Positions 43,276 through 54,577 of a stretch of 64,000 nt of DNA are shown here, piece by piece (position 1 is the first letter of the stretch; each line of letters begins with the position of its first letter). Source of the DNA: PALSA-505 sp035308365 (GTDB taxonomy: Bacteria > Actinomycetota > Actinomycetes > Streptosporangiales > Streptosporangiaceae); the NCBI GenBank assembly GCA_035308365.1, contig DATGGU010000132.1:1-64000 (forward strand). Direction: 5' to 3'. Under the pieces are notes generated by a model, which ran no database searches, was not told where the DNA came from, and was given only the letters and a program-made list of their open reading frames with translations. The translations under genes and the position numbers were made by a program.

Positions 43276-43937
43276 CCGCACAGGCAGCCGAAGCTCTCGC
43301 CGATGCCACCGCCGAGGAAATCGTGCAGTGGGCGGCCGACACCTTCGATGACCGGCTGTGTGTCACGTCGTCGATGACCGATGCGGTGATCATTCACCTG
43401 GCTTCACTGGCTCAGCCGGGCATTGACCTGATCTTCCTTGACACCGGCTACCACTTCGCCGAGACCATCGGCATGCGGGACGCGGTCGCGGTCGTTTACC
43501 CGGTCAACGTGGTGAACATCACACCCGCGCTGACCGTGGCCGAGCAGGACGCCGAATTCGGGCCGAAGCTGTACTCGCGCAACCCGGACCTGTGCTGCCA
43601 GATGCGCAAGGTCCAGCCGCTGGAGCGTGCCCTGCTCCCCTACGACGCATGGATCACCGGCGTGCGCAGGGACGAGACGCCGTCGCGGCGGAACGCCAAG
43701 CCGGTGGAGTGGGACGCCAGGCGCCGGCTGGTCAAGGTGAACCCGATCGTCAACTGGACCCAGGACCAGGTGGATGCCTACATCGCCGAGCACGGCATCC
43801 TGGTCAACCCGCTGGTCGAGGACGGCTACCTGTCCATCGGCTGCGCCACCTGCACCCGCCGGGTCGAGCCCGGTGCGAACCCGCGCAGCGGCCGCTGGGC
43901 CGGCACCGGCAAAACCGAATGCGGCCTGCACGAATAG
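43263..43937 (+). CDS. cysH: Adenylylsulfate (APS) reductase
   Basis: A 224-residue PAPS/APS reductase. The Cys-Cys pair in DLCCQMRKVQPL and CATC followed by the terminal ECGLH motif mark the [4Fe-4S] APS-reducing type, which uses thioredoxin. VTSSMTDAVIIHL and LDTGYHFAET are the nucleotide-binding parts. GGAGGG nine bases before the ATG at 43263 fixes the start inside the end of the zinc-ribbon gene. ATP sulfurylase genes (cysD, cysN) are not in the window. Confidence 0.93.
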   Translation: MEQLAAQAAEALADATAEEIVQWAADTFDDRLCVTSSMTDAVIIHLASLAQPGIDLIFLDTGYHFAETIGMRDAVAVVYPVNVVNITPALTVAEQDAEFGPKLYSRNPDLCCQMRKVQPLERALLPYDAWITGVRRDETPSRRNAKPVEWDARRRLVKVNPIVNWTQDQVDAYIAEHGILVNPLVEDGYLSIGCATCTRRVEPGANPRSGRWAGTGKTECGLHE

Positions 43938-44707
43938 ATGAGGGCCCGCCACCACTCGTAGCCGTAGCACATGGGAGCCGCGATCCTCGGTCGGCGGCGA
44001 CGGTTGAGGCGCTCCTGGAACTCGTGCGCAAGCGGGCCGGGCGTGGCGGGCTGAGCGGGCTGCGGGTCAGCGCCGCGTTCCTCGGGCATTGCGCGCCATC
44101 GCCCCGGCAGGTGCTCGACGCGCTGCCCGGCGGGCCGGTGGTGGTGCTCCCGCTGCTGCTGACCGCCGCCTACCACAGCGAGACCGACCTTCCGGCCGCG
44201 CTGCACGCCGCCAGCGCCCGGCGCGGCGGTCTGGAGATTCGCTACGGGCGGCCGCTCGGGCCGCATCCACTGCTGATCAGCGCGCTCGAACGACGGCTGG
44301 GTGAGACCGGCGCCGCACTGCACCCCGCCGAGACCTCGGTGGTGCTCGCCGCGGCCGGAACCAGTGATCCGGCGGCCACCGCGGCGATCGCCGCCCTGGC
44401 CGCCCGCTGGCGCGCACAGCGCGGCTGGCGGGATGTCGTCCCCGCCTATGCCAGTTCCTCCGCACCCGCACCCGCCGCGGCCGTGGCCGCACTCAAAGCC
44501 AGCGGCGCCCAGCGAGTGCTGGTGGCCAGCTATCTGCTCGCCCCCGGCAGGTTCGCCGGCCAGGTCCGCGACCAGTCCCTGACCACCGGCGCGACCGCGG
44601 TCAGCGGCGTGCTCGGCGCCGCACCGGAACTGGCCGCCATCGTCCTGCACCGGTATCGCGAGGCAGCCTTCGCCTTGCCCGGCACCGAGCAGGCCCGGAT
44701 AGCCTGA
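43919..44707 (+). CDS. Sirohydrochlorin chelatase-like protein (CbiX/SirB family)
   Basis: A 262-residue two-domain CbiX. VAVAHGSRDPRS and VVLAAAGTSDPAA start its two halves, the first with the metal-site His. PGGPVVVLPLLLTAAYHSETDLP holds the second catalytic His. It inserts iron into sirohydrochlorin to make the siroheme needed by SirA, or cobalt for B12; the neighbourhood favours siroheme. The only in-frame ATG (43919) lies inside cysH, giving a 19-base overlap. Confidence 0.88.
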   Translation: MRPARIDEGPPPLVAVAHGSRDPRSAATVEALLELVRKRAGRGGLSGLRVSAAFLGHCAPSPRQVLDALPGGPVVVLPLLLTAAYHSETDLPAALHAASARRGGLEIRYGRPLGPHPLLISALERRLGETGAALHPAETSVVLAAAGTSDPAATAAIAALAARWRAQRGWRDVVPAYASSSAPAPAAAVAALKASGAQRVLVASYLLAPGRFAGQVRDQSLTTGATAVSGVLGAAPELAAIVLHRYREAAFALPGTEQARIA

Positions 44708-44712
44708 CCCTC

Positions 44713-46410
44713 ATGAGCCAAGGGCATACCACGCACGCGGTGCTCAACCAGCCCCCGGTGCTCGCCGGGCACGACGTGGCGCAGGACCCGGCGCTGCTCG
44801 AAGGCCTGGACCGGGAGGGAGCGGCCGGGGTCACCGCCGAGCTGCACGAGCTCGGCCTGCTGGCCGCCGCGCCGCAGACCCAGGAGCAGGCCAGGCTGGC
44901 CAACGAATGCCCGCCGAGGCTGCACACCCACGACCGGTTCGGCAACCGGATCGACGAGGTCGAATACCATCCGGCCTGGCATGCGCTGATGACCACCGCC
45001 GTGGCGCATGGCCTGCACGCGGCGCCCTGGGTGGCCACCGAGCCGGGGGCGCACATCGCCCGCGCGGCGAAGTTCTACGTCTGGGGCCAGGCCGAGGCCG
45101 GCCACGGCTGCCCCATCTCGATGACCTACGCGATCGTGCCCGCGCTGCGGCACGCACCGGCCCTGGCCAGCAAGTTCGAGCCGCTGCTCGCCTCCCGCAG
45201 CTACGACCCGGGCCTGCGGGTCCCGGAGGCCAAGGCCGGGCTGCTGGCCGGGATGGCCATGACCGAGAAGCAGGGCGGCTCCGACGTGCGGGCCGGCACC
45301 ACCAGGGCCGAGCCGGCACCGGCCCTCGGCGAGGGGGCGCACCTGCTCACCGGCCACAAGTGGTTCAACTCCGCACCCATGTGCGACCTGTTCCTGGTCC
45401 TGGCCCAGGGGCCCGGCGGGCTCACCTGCTTCCTGCTCCCCCGGGTGCTGCCCGACGGCAGCAGGAACGCGATGCGGATCCAGCGGCTGAAGGACAAGCT
45501 GGGCAACAGGTCCAACGCGTCCGCCGAGGTCGAGTACGACCAGGCCGTCGCCTGGCAGGTCGGTGAGCCGGGCCGGGGGGTGCGCACGATCATCGAGATG
45601 GTGACGGCGACACGGCTTGACTGCGTGCTCGGCAGTGCGGCGGCCATGCGCCGCGGCACGGTCGCAAGCCTGCACCACTGCGTCTGGCGAAGCTCGTTCG
45701 GGAGTTCTCTCATCCAGCATCCCCTGATGGCCTCGGTGGTAGCGGACCTCGCCATCGAGTCGGAGGCGGCCACCACCCTCGCCATCCGGCTGGCCGGGGC
45801 GGCGCAGCGGGCCACCGGGGGGGACGCGGCCGAGCGGGCACTGCTGCGCGTCGCCCTGCCGGCGGCCAAGTACTGGGTCTGCAAGCGGGCCGTGGGACAC
45901 GCCGCCGAGGCGCTCGAATGCCACGGCGGCAACGGGTACGTCGAGGAGTCCGGCCTCCCCCGGCTGCTGCGGGAAGCCCCGCTGAACTCGATCTGGGAAG
46001 GCTCGGGCAACGTCACCGCGCTCGACGTGCTGCGCGCGCTGCGCCGCTCACCGGATTCGGCCGGCGCACTGCTCGCCGAACTCGACCTGGCCTCCGGCGG
46101 GGACAAGCGGCTCGACGAGGCAACCGCGGAGCTGCGCCGGATGCTGGTGAGCATATTTGACGATGGCCGGGACGCCGGTGCGCAATACCAGGCGCGGCGG
46201 CTGGCCGGTTTGATCGCCTCTTTGCTCCAGGCGGCACTGCTGGTCAGGCACGCGCCACCGCAGGTTGCCGATGCGTTCTGCGCCTCGCGGCTCGGCTCGG
46301 CGAGCGCGGGCGGGCCGGGCTATGCGTTCGGCACGCTGCCGGACGGCCTGGACCTGCCGCCCATCCTCGACCGCGCGCGTGCGGCTGTGCCAGCGGGTGG
46401 TCACGGTTAA
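44713..46410 (+). CDS. AidB-like acyl-CoA dehydrogenase
   Basis: A 565-residue acyl-CoA dehydrogenase of the AidB branch. MAMTEKQGGSDVRAGTT is the FAD/substrate loop and HGGNGYVEESGLPRLLREAPLNSIWEGSGNV the typical C-terminal block with the tetramer contacts. E. coli AidB belongs to the alkylation response and binds DNA, but many actinobacterial relatives have unknown acyl substrates. TAGCCT eight bases before the ATG suggests a leaderless promoter. No ada gene is nearby. Confidence 0.85.
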   Translation: MSQGHTTHAVLNQPPVLAGHDVAQDPALLEGLDREGAAGVTAELHELGLLAAAPQTQEQARLANECPPRLHTHDRFGNRIDEVEYHPAWHALMTTAVAHGLHAAPWVATEPGAHIARAAKFYVWGQAEAGHGCPISMTYAIVPALRHAPALASKFEPLLASRSYDPGLRVPEAKAGLLAGMAMTEKQGGSDVRAGTTRAEPAPALGEGAHLLTGHKWFNSAPMCDLFLVLAQGPGGLTCFLLPRVLPDGSRNAMRIQRLKDKLGNRSNASAEVEYDQAVAWQVGEPGRGVRTIIEMVTATRLDCVLGSAAAMRRGTVASLHHCVWRSSFGSSLIQHPLMASVVADLAIESEAATTLAIRLAGAAQRATGGDAAERALLRVALPAAKYWVCKRAVGHAAEALECHGGNGYVEESGLPRLLREAPLNSIWEGSGNVTALDVLRALRRSPDSAGALLAELDLASGGDKRLDEATAELRRMLVSIFDDGRDAGAQYQARRLAGLIASLLQAALLVRHAPPQVADAFCASRLGSASAGGPGYAFGTLPDGLDLPPILDRARAAVPAGGHG

Positions 46411-46457
46411 ACTGACCCACCTGAGGGGAGCGGGAAATCCTGGGGTGAGGGAGGCAG

Positions 46458-48629
<2,172 letters not shown>

Positions 48630-48659
48630 GTGCGGGCCTGCGCGAGCGATCGGGCTAGA

Positions 48660-48790
48660 TCAGCGGCCCAGCCACCTGGCACTGATTTGGCCGGCGGCCG
48701 TCTGACCCCGCCCCGGGACAGCCAGGAAATGAGCAGGCAGACGCCCACGACGGCAGTAGCGAACCAGAGGATCAGGGCGGCGGCGCGCAC
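48660..48790 (-). pseudogene. 5' remnant of a small membrane-protein gene
   Basis: From the GTG at 48790 (after GAGGGGA) the frame encodes VRAAALILWFATAVVGVCLLISWLSRGG. This matches the first helix of a short, two-helix actinobacterial membrane protein that I recall as RTAAxxLWxxTALGGxxLLxxWLxRGG. The second helix is missing and the frame runs without a stop into the antisense of glgX, so the 3' half is lost. The rest of the 48630-49000 gap has no other gene. Confidence 0.4.
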
Positions 48791-48805
48791 GTGGTTCCCC
48801 TCGCG

Positions 48806-48834
48806 ATGTACATACACTATGCATACTGCATATA
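48806..48834. promoter_or_regulatory. AT-rich palindromic site, PadR-like
   Basis: ATGTACAT (48806-48813) and TATGCATA (48818-48825) followed by TGCATATA, an AT-rich island within very GC-rich DNA. ATGT...ACAT motifs are typical of PadR-family operators. It lies just upstream of the membrane-protein remnant on the minus strand. No PadR gene is in the window. Confidence 0.35.
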
Positions 48835-49000
48835 GCAGGACAGCCAGGAGTTGCGGAGTCAGCCCGTCCCGCGGAGCCGGTTCCCCGCCTTGATCTCGCC
48901 GGGCGCACGTGGCCGCGCGGAGTCCAAACCCCCCCGGATCTCTCTTTTGTGCGCTGATCTGTTACGCGTCACCCTGCCCCGGTCTGGTTGACTGCTGCAC

Positions 49001-49777
49001 GTGCGCTTGATCTTCCCGCCCAAGGACAGCCCGCCCGGGACCGACGCCTCACAGGGCCTCACCCGGCAGGACCTCGCCGAGATTTACGCCTATCCCAGCA
49101 CGGACCGGCCCTGGGTCCGCGCGAACATGGTGACCAGCGCGGACGGCGCGGCCACGATCCATGGTCGCAGCAGTGGCCTGTCCAGCGACGCGGACCGGAG
49201 CCTGTTCGCACTGCTCCGCACCCTGTCCGATGTGATCCTCGTTGGCGCGGGCACGGCGCGGGCCGAACGCTATACGGCCGTCCGCCCGCACGAGCTGTGG
49301 GAGGATCTGCGCGCCAATGGCGCTCCGGTGCCGGCGATCGCCGTGGTCACCAGGAGGGTAAGCCTCGATCTGAACACTCCCCTGATCACCGCCGCGCTGC
49401 CCGGTGCCAAGACCATCATCATCACCACCGAGCAGGCACCTTCCGAGCTGCGTGCCGCCGCGCTGAAGAACGCCGACGTGATCGTCGCGGGCGAGGACAC
49501 CGCGGATCTCGGGATGGCGCTGGCCGCGCTGGGCGACCGGGGCTACCGGCGTATCCTCGCCGAGGGGGGGCCGCAGCTCCTCGGCCAGCTCGCCGCGGCC
49601 GAGCTGCTCGATGAGCTCTGCCTCACGATCAGCCCACTGGTCACCAGTGGCGTCGCCGGGCGCATCGCGGTGGGCACCGATGCCGCGCAAATGGGCAAGC
49701 TCGTGCTCCAGCATGTGCTGGAAGACCAGGGGTTCCTGTTCTGCCGCTACACCCGGCGGCGCCCGGCCATAGCCTGA
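49001..49777 (+). CDS. Pyrimidine-reductase/RibD C-terminal family protein
   Basis: A 258-residue reductase-like protein. WVRANMVTSADGAATIHGRSSGLS at about 37-60 and ILAEGGPQLLGQLAAAELLDELCLTISP near 185-210 are the cofactor and substrate parts of RibD_C/DHFR-fold proteins. It lacks the deaminase half of bifunctional RibD. From memory, stand-alone proteins of this type are widespread in actinomycetes; the reaction is uncertain. Begins with GTG; 65 bases before gadB on the same strand. Confidence 0.87.
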   Translation: MRLIFPPKDSPPGTDASQGLTRQDLAEIYAYPSTDRPWVRANMVTSADGAATIHGRSSGLSSDADRSLFALLRTLSDVILVGAGTARAERYTAVRPHELWEDLRANGAPVPAIAVVTRRVSLDLNTPLITAALPGAKTIIITTEQAPSELRAAALKNADVIVAGEDTADLGMALAALGDRGYRRILAEGGPQLLGQLAAAELLDELCLTISPLVTSGVAGRIAVGTDAAQMGKLVLQHVLEDQGFLFCRYTRRRPAIA

Positions 49778-49842
49778 CGGCCCGCCGGCGGGCCGTCGCC
49801 GCCGGCCGGGATGAAGCAGACATGACAGCAAGGGAGACCGCG

Positions 49843-51246
49843 ATGGCGCTGCACGGCAAGGTGAGTGAGGACGAGCGGGAGGCCGAGCTCGACATCAACC
49901 CGGTCTACGTGCGTGAGGCCGGACGGCAGATACCGCGTTACAAGCTGCCCGACCGCGAAATGCTGCCGGACACCGCGCTGCAGGTGGTACGGGACGAGCT
50001 GATCCTGGACGGGAACGCCAGGCTGAACCTGGCCACGTTCGTCACCACCTGGATGGAGCCCCAGGCCGCTCAGTTGATGGCCGAGTGCTTCGACAAGAAC
50101 ATGATCGACAAGGATGAGTACCCGCAGACCGCCGAGCTGGAGCGGCGCTGCGTCAACATCCTTGGCGAGCTGTGGCACGCCCCGCCGGGCAGCGCGGCCC
50201 CGGGCTGCTCCACGACCGGTTCGAGCGAGGCGTGCATGCTGGGTGGCATGGCGCTGCTGTGGCGCTGGCGGGCCCGCGCCGGCGCGGCCGGCGGCAGGCC
50301 CAATCTGGTCATGGGCGCCAACGTTCAGGTCTGCTGGGAGAAGTTCTGCCGTTACTGGCAGGTCGAGCCGCGCATGGTTCCGATGGAGCCGGGCCGCCTG
50401 CACCTCACCGGCCCCGAGGCGGCCGCCCGGTGCGACGAGAACACGATCGGCGTGGTCGCGGTCATGGGCTCCACCCAGGACGGCAGCTACGAGCCGGTGC
50501 AGCAGATCAGCGAGTCACTGGACCGGCTGCAGGCCGAACGCGGGCTCGATGTGCCGGTCCACGTGGACGGCGCGTCCGGCGGCTTTGTGGCCCCGTTCCT
50601 GCACCAGCATCTGTCCTGGGACTTCCGGGTGCCGCGGGTGCAGTCGATCAACGCCTCGGGACACAAGTACGGTCTGGTCTACCCGGGTGTCGGCTGGATC
50701 GTCTGGCGGGACGCCGAAGCGCTTCCCGAGGATCTGGTGTTCCGGGTGAACTACCTCGGCGGTGACATGCCGACGTTCGCGCTGAACTTCTCCCGCCCGG
50801 GCGGTCATGTGGCGGCGCAGTACTACAACTTCCTGCGGCTGGGCTTCGAGGGCTACCGCCGGGTTCAGCAGAACTGCCAGGACATCGCCAGGTACCTGTC
50901 CGGTGAAATCGCCAAGATCGGTCCGTTCGAGTTGCTCACCGACGGCAGCGACCTGCCCGTTTTCGTGGTGAAGCTGCGTGACGAGGTTGCCGGATATACG
51001 GTCTTTGATATTTCCGAACGGCTGCGCCAGCGGGGCTGGCTGGTCCCGGCGTACACGTTCCCGGAAAACCTGACGCACGTCAGCGTGCTGCGGTTCGTCA
51101 TCCGCAACGGCTTCAGCATGGACCTGGCCAGCCTCCTGGTGGCCGACATCAAGACCCAGGTCGGCTGCCTGGAGGCCCACGCCCACCCGGCCGCCGGGCA
51201 CGCCCCCCTGGTCCCGGCGCATCTCCGCCAGCCGTTCAGCCACTGA
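49843..51246 (+). CDS. gadB: Glutamate decarboxylase
   Basis: A 467-residue PLP-dependent decarboxylase that turns glutamate into GABA and CO2, consuming a proton. Lys275 in SINASGHKYG binds PLP; GCSTTGSSEACMLGG and VHVDGASGGFVAPF complete the cofactor site. AGGGAG at 49831-49836 favours the ATG at 49843 over the ATG at 49822. The N-terminus fits the GadB alpha/beta type (GHKYGLVYPGVGW). No glutamate/GABA antiporter is beside it, so an acid-resistance system is incomplete locally. Confidence 0.93.
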   Translation: MALHGKVSEDEREAELDINPVYVREAGRQIPRYKLPDREMLPDTALQVVRDELILDGNARLNLATFVTTWMEPQAAQLMAECFDKNMIDKDEYPQTAELERRCVNILGELWHAPPGSAAPGCSTTGSSEACMLGGMALLWRWRARAGAAGGRPNLVMGANVQVCWEKFCRYWQVEPRMVPMEPGRLHLTGPEAAARCDENTIGVVAVMGSTQDGSYEPVQQISESLDRLQAERGLDVPVHVDGASGGFVAPFLHQHLSWDFRVPRVQSINASGHKYGLVYPGVGWIVWRDAEALPEDLVFRVNYLGGDMPTFALNFSRPGGHVAAQYYNFLRLGFEGYRRVQQNCQDIARYLSGEIAKIGPFELLTDGSDLPVFVVKLRDEVAGYTVFDISERLRQRGWLVPAYTFPENLTHVSVLRFVIRNGFSMDLASLLVADIKTQVGCLEAHAHPAAGHAPLVPAHLRQPFSH

Positions 51247-51433
51247 GCACTGGCGATACGCCCGCGATGCGCGCGCGATGCGGCGTGCGCCGAACATGGA
51301 ATCGGTTCAGGATGCGGCGACGAGACAGAGCCCGATGGAGCGATTCGACGTGCATGGTCCGGGCAATGGCCACAGCAATGGCAGGCTTGACGATGACCGT
51401 AACCGCCCGGTAACCGCCGCATCCGGCAGGCCG

Positions 51434-52276
51434 TCAGCCTGGGCTGAGGATGCGAGCGGCGTTTTCGTACAGGAGTTTGTGCTGAACGTCTGGTGGAAGA
51501 CCGAGTTCGCCGAGTTCGCTGAGACAGCGTTCGGGGGTGATGAAGGGGAAGTCGCTGCCCCAGACGAACTGATCGCACAGGCGGCCGCGCAGCTCGCGGA
51601 TCACCTCGGCCGGGATCCGGCGCGGTGACCAGCCGGAGATGTCGATGTACACGTTGGTCTTGTGCAGGGCGACCGCGATCAGGTCCAGGTGCCATGGCCA
51701 GCCGAAGTGCGCGGCGACGACGGTCAGGTTCGGGTGGGCGGCCGCGACCGGGTCCAGCTTGAGCGGGTGGGCGTAGTCGATCCTGATGCCCTGCCCGCCG
51801 GGCTGACGGGCGCCGATCCCGCTGGTCCCGGTGTGGAAGAGTGCGAGCAGGCCATGCCGCTCGCAGGCGGCGAAGACCGGCCAGCAGGCAGGATCGTCCG
51901 GGGCGAACGCCTGCAGCGACGGGTGGAACTTCACCCCGCGCAGCCCCAGGTCTGCGATGCGGGCCACCTCCGCGACGGCCGCGTCGCCCTTGTGCGGGTC
52001 GACCGAGCCGAGGCCGGTGAAAACATCGGGATGATCATGGCAGGCAGCCGCCACGGTCTCGTTCGGCACCCGGGGCCGCCCGGTCGCGGTTTCGGCATCC
52101 CAGGCCAGCAGGACCGCCTTCACCTCCAGCCGGCGGTACCGCTCCGCCAGCTCATCGAGCGACTGGCGTTCCACCGTCGATCTGAAGTAAGCCTCGGCCA
52201 CCTCGACATACCCGGCCATGCTGCCATCCAGCCAGTCCGGTGTCGGCAGATGCACATGAAAATCAACGGCTCGCAC
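51434..52276 (-). CDS. Amidohydrolase-2 family metal-dependent hydrolase
   Basis: A 280-residue TIM-barrel hydrolase related to ACMSD and gamma-resorcylate decarboxylase. DFHVHLP at the start holds metal ligands; GVKFHPSLQAF, HTGTSG, AHFGWPWHLDL and the Asp in VWGSDFPF complete the site. GTG at 52276 follows AAAGG. Substrate unknown. In the gap 51247-51433 to gadB I see no gene; the two genes are convergent. Confidence 0.87.
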   Translation of the reverse strand: MRAVDFHVHLPTPDWLDGSMAGYVEVAEAYFRSTVERQSLDELAERYRRLEVKAVLLAWDAETATGRPRVPNETVAAACHDHPDVFTGLGSVDPHKGDAAVAEVARIADLGLRGVKFHPSLQAFAPDDPACWPVFAACERHGLLALFHTGTSGIGARQPGGQGIRIDYAHPLKLDPVAAAHPNLTVVAAHFGWPWHLDLIAVALHKTNVYIDISGWSPRRIPAEVIRELRGRLCDQFVWGSDFPFITPERCLSELGELGLPPDVQHKLLYENAARILSPG

Positions 52277-52323
52277 GGCTTGCCTTTCAGGTCGCGGGCA
52301 CCGGCTCATCGTAGTGGGAGCGG

Positions 52324-53226
52324 TCAGCCGCCGAAGGCGCAGGCCACCCAGGACAGATGCTTGGCGATGTCGGCCGCCGGCCCGGCCGCGGCCTCCGCCA
52401 GCCAGGTGAGGGTGAGCGTACGGGCCAGCCATTCGAGCTGAGCCTGGAAGTTGTCGCCCAGCGGCAGGTCGTAGACGGCGGCAACCCGGTCGGTAAACCG
52501 GTAGCCGCCCAGGCCGATGAGCCCCACGAAGTCGTAGACCACGTCGCCAACCATCGCATCGGTGAAGTCGATCAGCCCGGTCAGCCGCCCGGTCCGGGGA
52601 TCGGTGAGGAGATGGTCGGGGCAGATGTCGTTGTGGATGAACCGCCGTGGGGCGTCCTGCGGCGGCTCCGGGACACGCCCGGCGAGGTACGGCTCGGCCT
52701 CGGCCAGCAGACCGGGCTCAAGCAGCGGCCGGGCCGCCACCGCGATCGCGGTGAGATCGTCCCGTAGCGTGCTCCACGGTTCTTTCTCCCAGCCCGCGGG
52801 CGTCGGCGGAATGCGGCCGGGGTCAATACGATGCAACCTGGACAGCAGGAGGCCGACATCCTCAGCCAGCCCCGCTTCGTCCAGCGCGGCGTTGCGGTCC
52901 GCGCCGATGCCGGGGAGCAGCCGGTAGCCCACGAACGGATAGGGGAAGCTCCGGGAGGGCTGCCCGGTCAGCTCGAACCGGGGAACGACAGCCCCCAGTT
53001 CCTGCGCCACCACGGCCATGATCTCGACCTCCCTGACGAGCCAGGGCACCTGCCCGGCCCGTTTCGGAAAGCGCAGGATCCACTCACCGCCCACGGTGAA
53101 CAGATCGTTGTCATCCCCGGCCCCCAGCCGCCGTACGGCACTCCCGGCCAGCTCAGGGAACTGATCCGCGACCAGCTCTGCCACCAGCCCGGCGTCGAGA
53201 TCGATGTCAGCATGCCGCAACCCCAC
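52324..53226 (-). CDS. Aminoglycoside phosphotransferase-family protein
   Basis: A 300-residue kinase-fold protein. WILRFPKRAG supplies the ATP Lys, FIHNDICPDHLL is the Brenner-like catalytic loop (Asp acting as base) and LIDFTDAMVGDVVYDFVGL the metal-binding segment. Such proteins include macrolide and aminoglycoside kinases but most chromosomal copies act on unknown small molecules; resistance should not be assumed. GTG start. About 50 bases upstream of the amidohydrolase gene on the same strand. Confidence 0.85.
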   Translation of the reverse strand: MGLRHADIDLDAGLVAELVADQFPELAGSAVRRLGAGDDNDLFTVGGEWILRFPKRAGQVPWLVREVEIMAVVAQELGAVVPRFELTGQPSRSFPYPFVGYRLLPGIGADRNAALDEAGLAEDVGLLLSRLHRIDPGRIPPTPAGWEKEPWSTLRDDLTAIAVAARPLLEPGLLAEAEPYLAGRVPEPPQDAPRRFIHNDICPDHLLTDPRTGRLTGLIDFTDAMVGDVVYDFVGLIGLGGYRFTDRVAAVYDLPLGDNFQAQLEWLARTLTLTWLAEAAAGPAADIAKHLSWVACAFGG

Positions 53227-53241
53227 CAGGGGAGCGTAGCG

Positions 53242-53724
53242 TCAAAGGCCGCTGGCCCTGGCCGCGCTGGCTGCCATGGCCTCCGCCTCGGCCGCCTCCG
53301 CCGACGCGCCCGCGATGGTCGCACACCGCTCCCACAGCCTTGCTATTTCGGTCACGGTCTGCAGCGACGACTTGTCGCCCGCCTCCAGGTAACTCCGGCA
53401 CAGTTGCCGCGTCATGCTCGCCACCGTCGCCCGCCGCCGGGGATCGCTGTCATACCGCCCCCGCACCAGCAGCACCGACACCAGCAATACCGTGAACTCC
53501 TGGCGGAAGCCTGCTGGCGCACGCTGGTAGCCGAGGCTGGCGAGCCGATGGGCCTGCTCGAGATCGATCGGGTCACCCCGGCTGCCGCGCCTCTGGAACC
53601 GCGCGAACAGAGCGGCCCCGGTCTTGAGCGCCTGGCTCCACTCCCCCTCGGCCAGCCCCTCGGCCGGCCAGGCTGCCAGCACCTCTTCGGCATGCGCCCG
53701 CAGACTGTCCCCAGCGTCCGTCAT
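53242..53724 (-). CDS. Hypothetical helical protein
   Basis: A 160-residue, Ala/Arg/Glu-rich protein predicted to be all helical, with no signal peptide or membrane segment. The helix pattern (LASLGYQRAPAGFRQEFTVLLVSVLL and later LWERCATIA) suggests TPR-like repeats. It ends 15 bases before the kinase-like gene and shares its strand, so the two may form an operon. Family not recognised. The gap 53725-53877 is empty. Confidence 0.65.
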   Translation of the reverse strand: MTDAGDSLRAHAEEVLAAWPAEGLAEGEWSQALKTGAALFARFQRRGSRGDPIDLEQAHRLASLGYQRAPAGFRQEFTVLLVSVLLVRGRYDSDPRRRATVASMTRQLCRSYLEAGDKSSLQTVTEIARLWERCATIAGASAEAAEAEAMAASAARASGL

Positions 53725-53877
53725 CTACCCGACCCCCGTCGTCCCGGCAGGACAACGATACTCCGGACAGTGACCATATGCCGGCAGCCAGGGCGAAATC
53801 GCCTAATCTACCGCCAAAGTAAGCCGTAAACGGCTGACGGTCGGCGCGACGGCAGCTCCCGCCGTACTGCCTTGCTT

Positions 53878-54213
53878 TCAGGCTCCCTGGCGGAGCCGGT
53901 TCAGCGCCTCTTCGAGGATTGCCGCTCCGTCTGCGTCGCTGCGCCGCTCCTTCACATAAGCCAAGTGGGTCTTGTACGGCTCGACCCGCGGCGGCGCCGG
54001 TGGGTTCTGCTCGTCCTGCCCGGCCGGGAATCCGCAGCGCGGGCATTCCCAGGTTTCCGGCACCGCGGCATCGGTGGCGAAGCTCGGCCGGGTCTCGTGC
54101 TTGTTCGAGCACCAGAACGATACCCATATCCGCGGCGCGGATTCGCCTCGCTCGGCCTCGCCCATCGGGCCCGCGCCGACCCTGCTGCCGCGGATGGCGT
54201 TGCCACTGCTCAC
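53878..54213 (-). CDS. rbpA: RNA polymerase-binding protein RbpA
   Basis: A 111-residue RbpA, the actinobacterial factor that binds RNA polymerase and group I/II sigma factors and stabilises open complexes. The central zinc-ribbon-like core reads WVSFWCSNKHETRPSF...WECPRCGFPAG; the C-terminal sigma-interacting domain is PYKTHLAYVKERRS. GTG at 54213 follows AAGGGG. RbpA beside secG matches Streptomyces order as I recall. Confidence 0.96.
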   Translation of the reverse strand: MSSGNAIRGSRVGAGPMGEAERGESAPRIWVSFWCSNKHETRPSFATDAAVPETWECPRCGFPAGQDEQNPPAPPRVEPYKTHLAYVKERRSDADGAAILEEALNRLRQGA

Positions 54214-54315
54214 GGAAGTACCCCTTGTCTCGTGGGTTTCTTGCACCCCGTGCCGATTTCCCGCCTCAGGCCTGTACGGGGGTGGTGCGTTGCTTGTGGA
54301 GTTACCTGCCCGGTG

Positions 54316-54543
54316 CTACCTGTGCAGGACGCCCAGGGCGACGATGCTGATGAACCAGATGATGCCCGTGATGATCGTGAGCCTGTCCAGGTTCCGCTCG
54401 ACCACCGACGACGAGCCGAGTGAGGAGGTCACGCCGCCGCCGAACAGGTCGGAGAGGCCGCCGCCCTTGCCCCTGTGCAACAGTACAAGCACGACCATCA
54501 GCAGACTCGTAATGATCAAGACGATAGAGATTCCGATGGTCAC
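54316..54543 (-). CDS. secG: Preprotein translocase subunit SecG
   Basis: A 75-residue two-helix membrane protein. ISIVLIITSLLMVVLVLLHRGKGGGLSDLFGG and a second helix LTIITGIIWFISIVALGVL are classic SecG. It joins SecYE at the membrane. GTG start after AGAGGA. It lies 34 bases after tpiA in the gap-pgk-tpiA-secG order conserved in actinobacteria. Confidence 0.96.
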   Translation of the reverse strand: MTIGISIVLIITSLLMVVLVLLHRGKGGGLSDLFGGGVTSSLGSSSVVERNLDRLTIITGIIWFISIVALGVLHR

Positions 54544-54577
54544 TGGTGTCCTCTAGCCTTCTCTGCCCCGCACGCAC

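Noticed and set aside
44713..46410. Assignment of the acyl-CoA dehydrogenase as true AidB of the Ada response
   Set aside because: Similarity places it in the AidB branch, but no alkylation-repair gene or Ada box is visible; kept as AidB-like.
52324..53226. Antibiotic resistance kinase
   Set aside because: The kinase fold is clear but chromosomal context and sequence give no drug specificity; called only by family.
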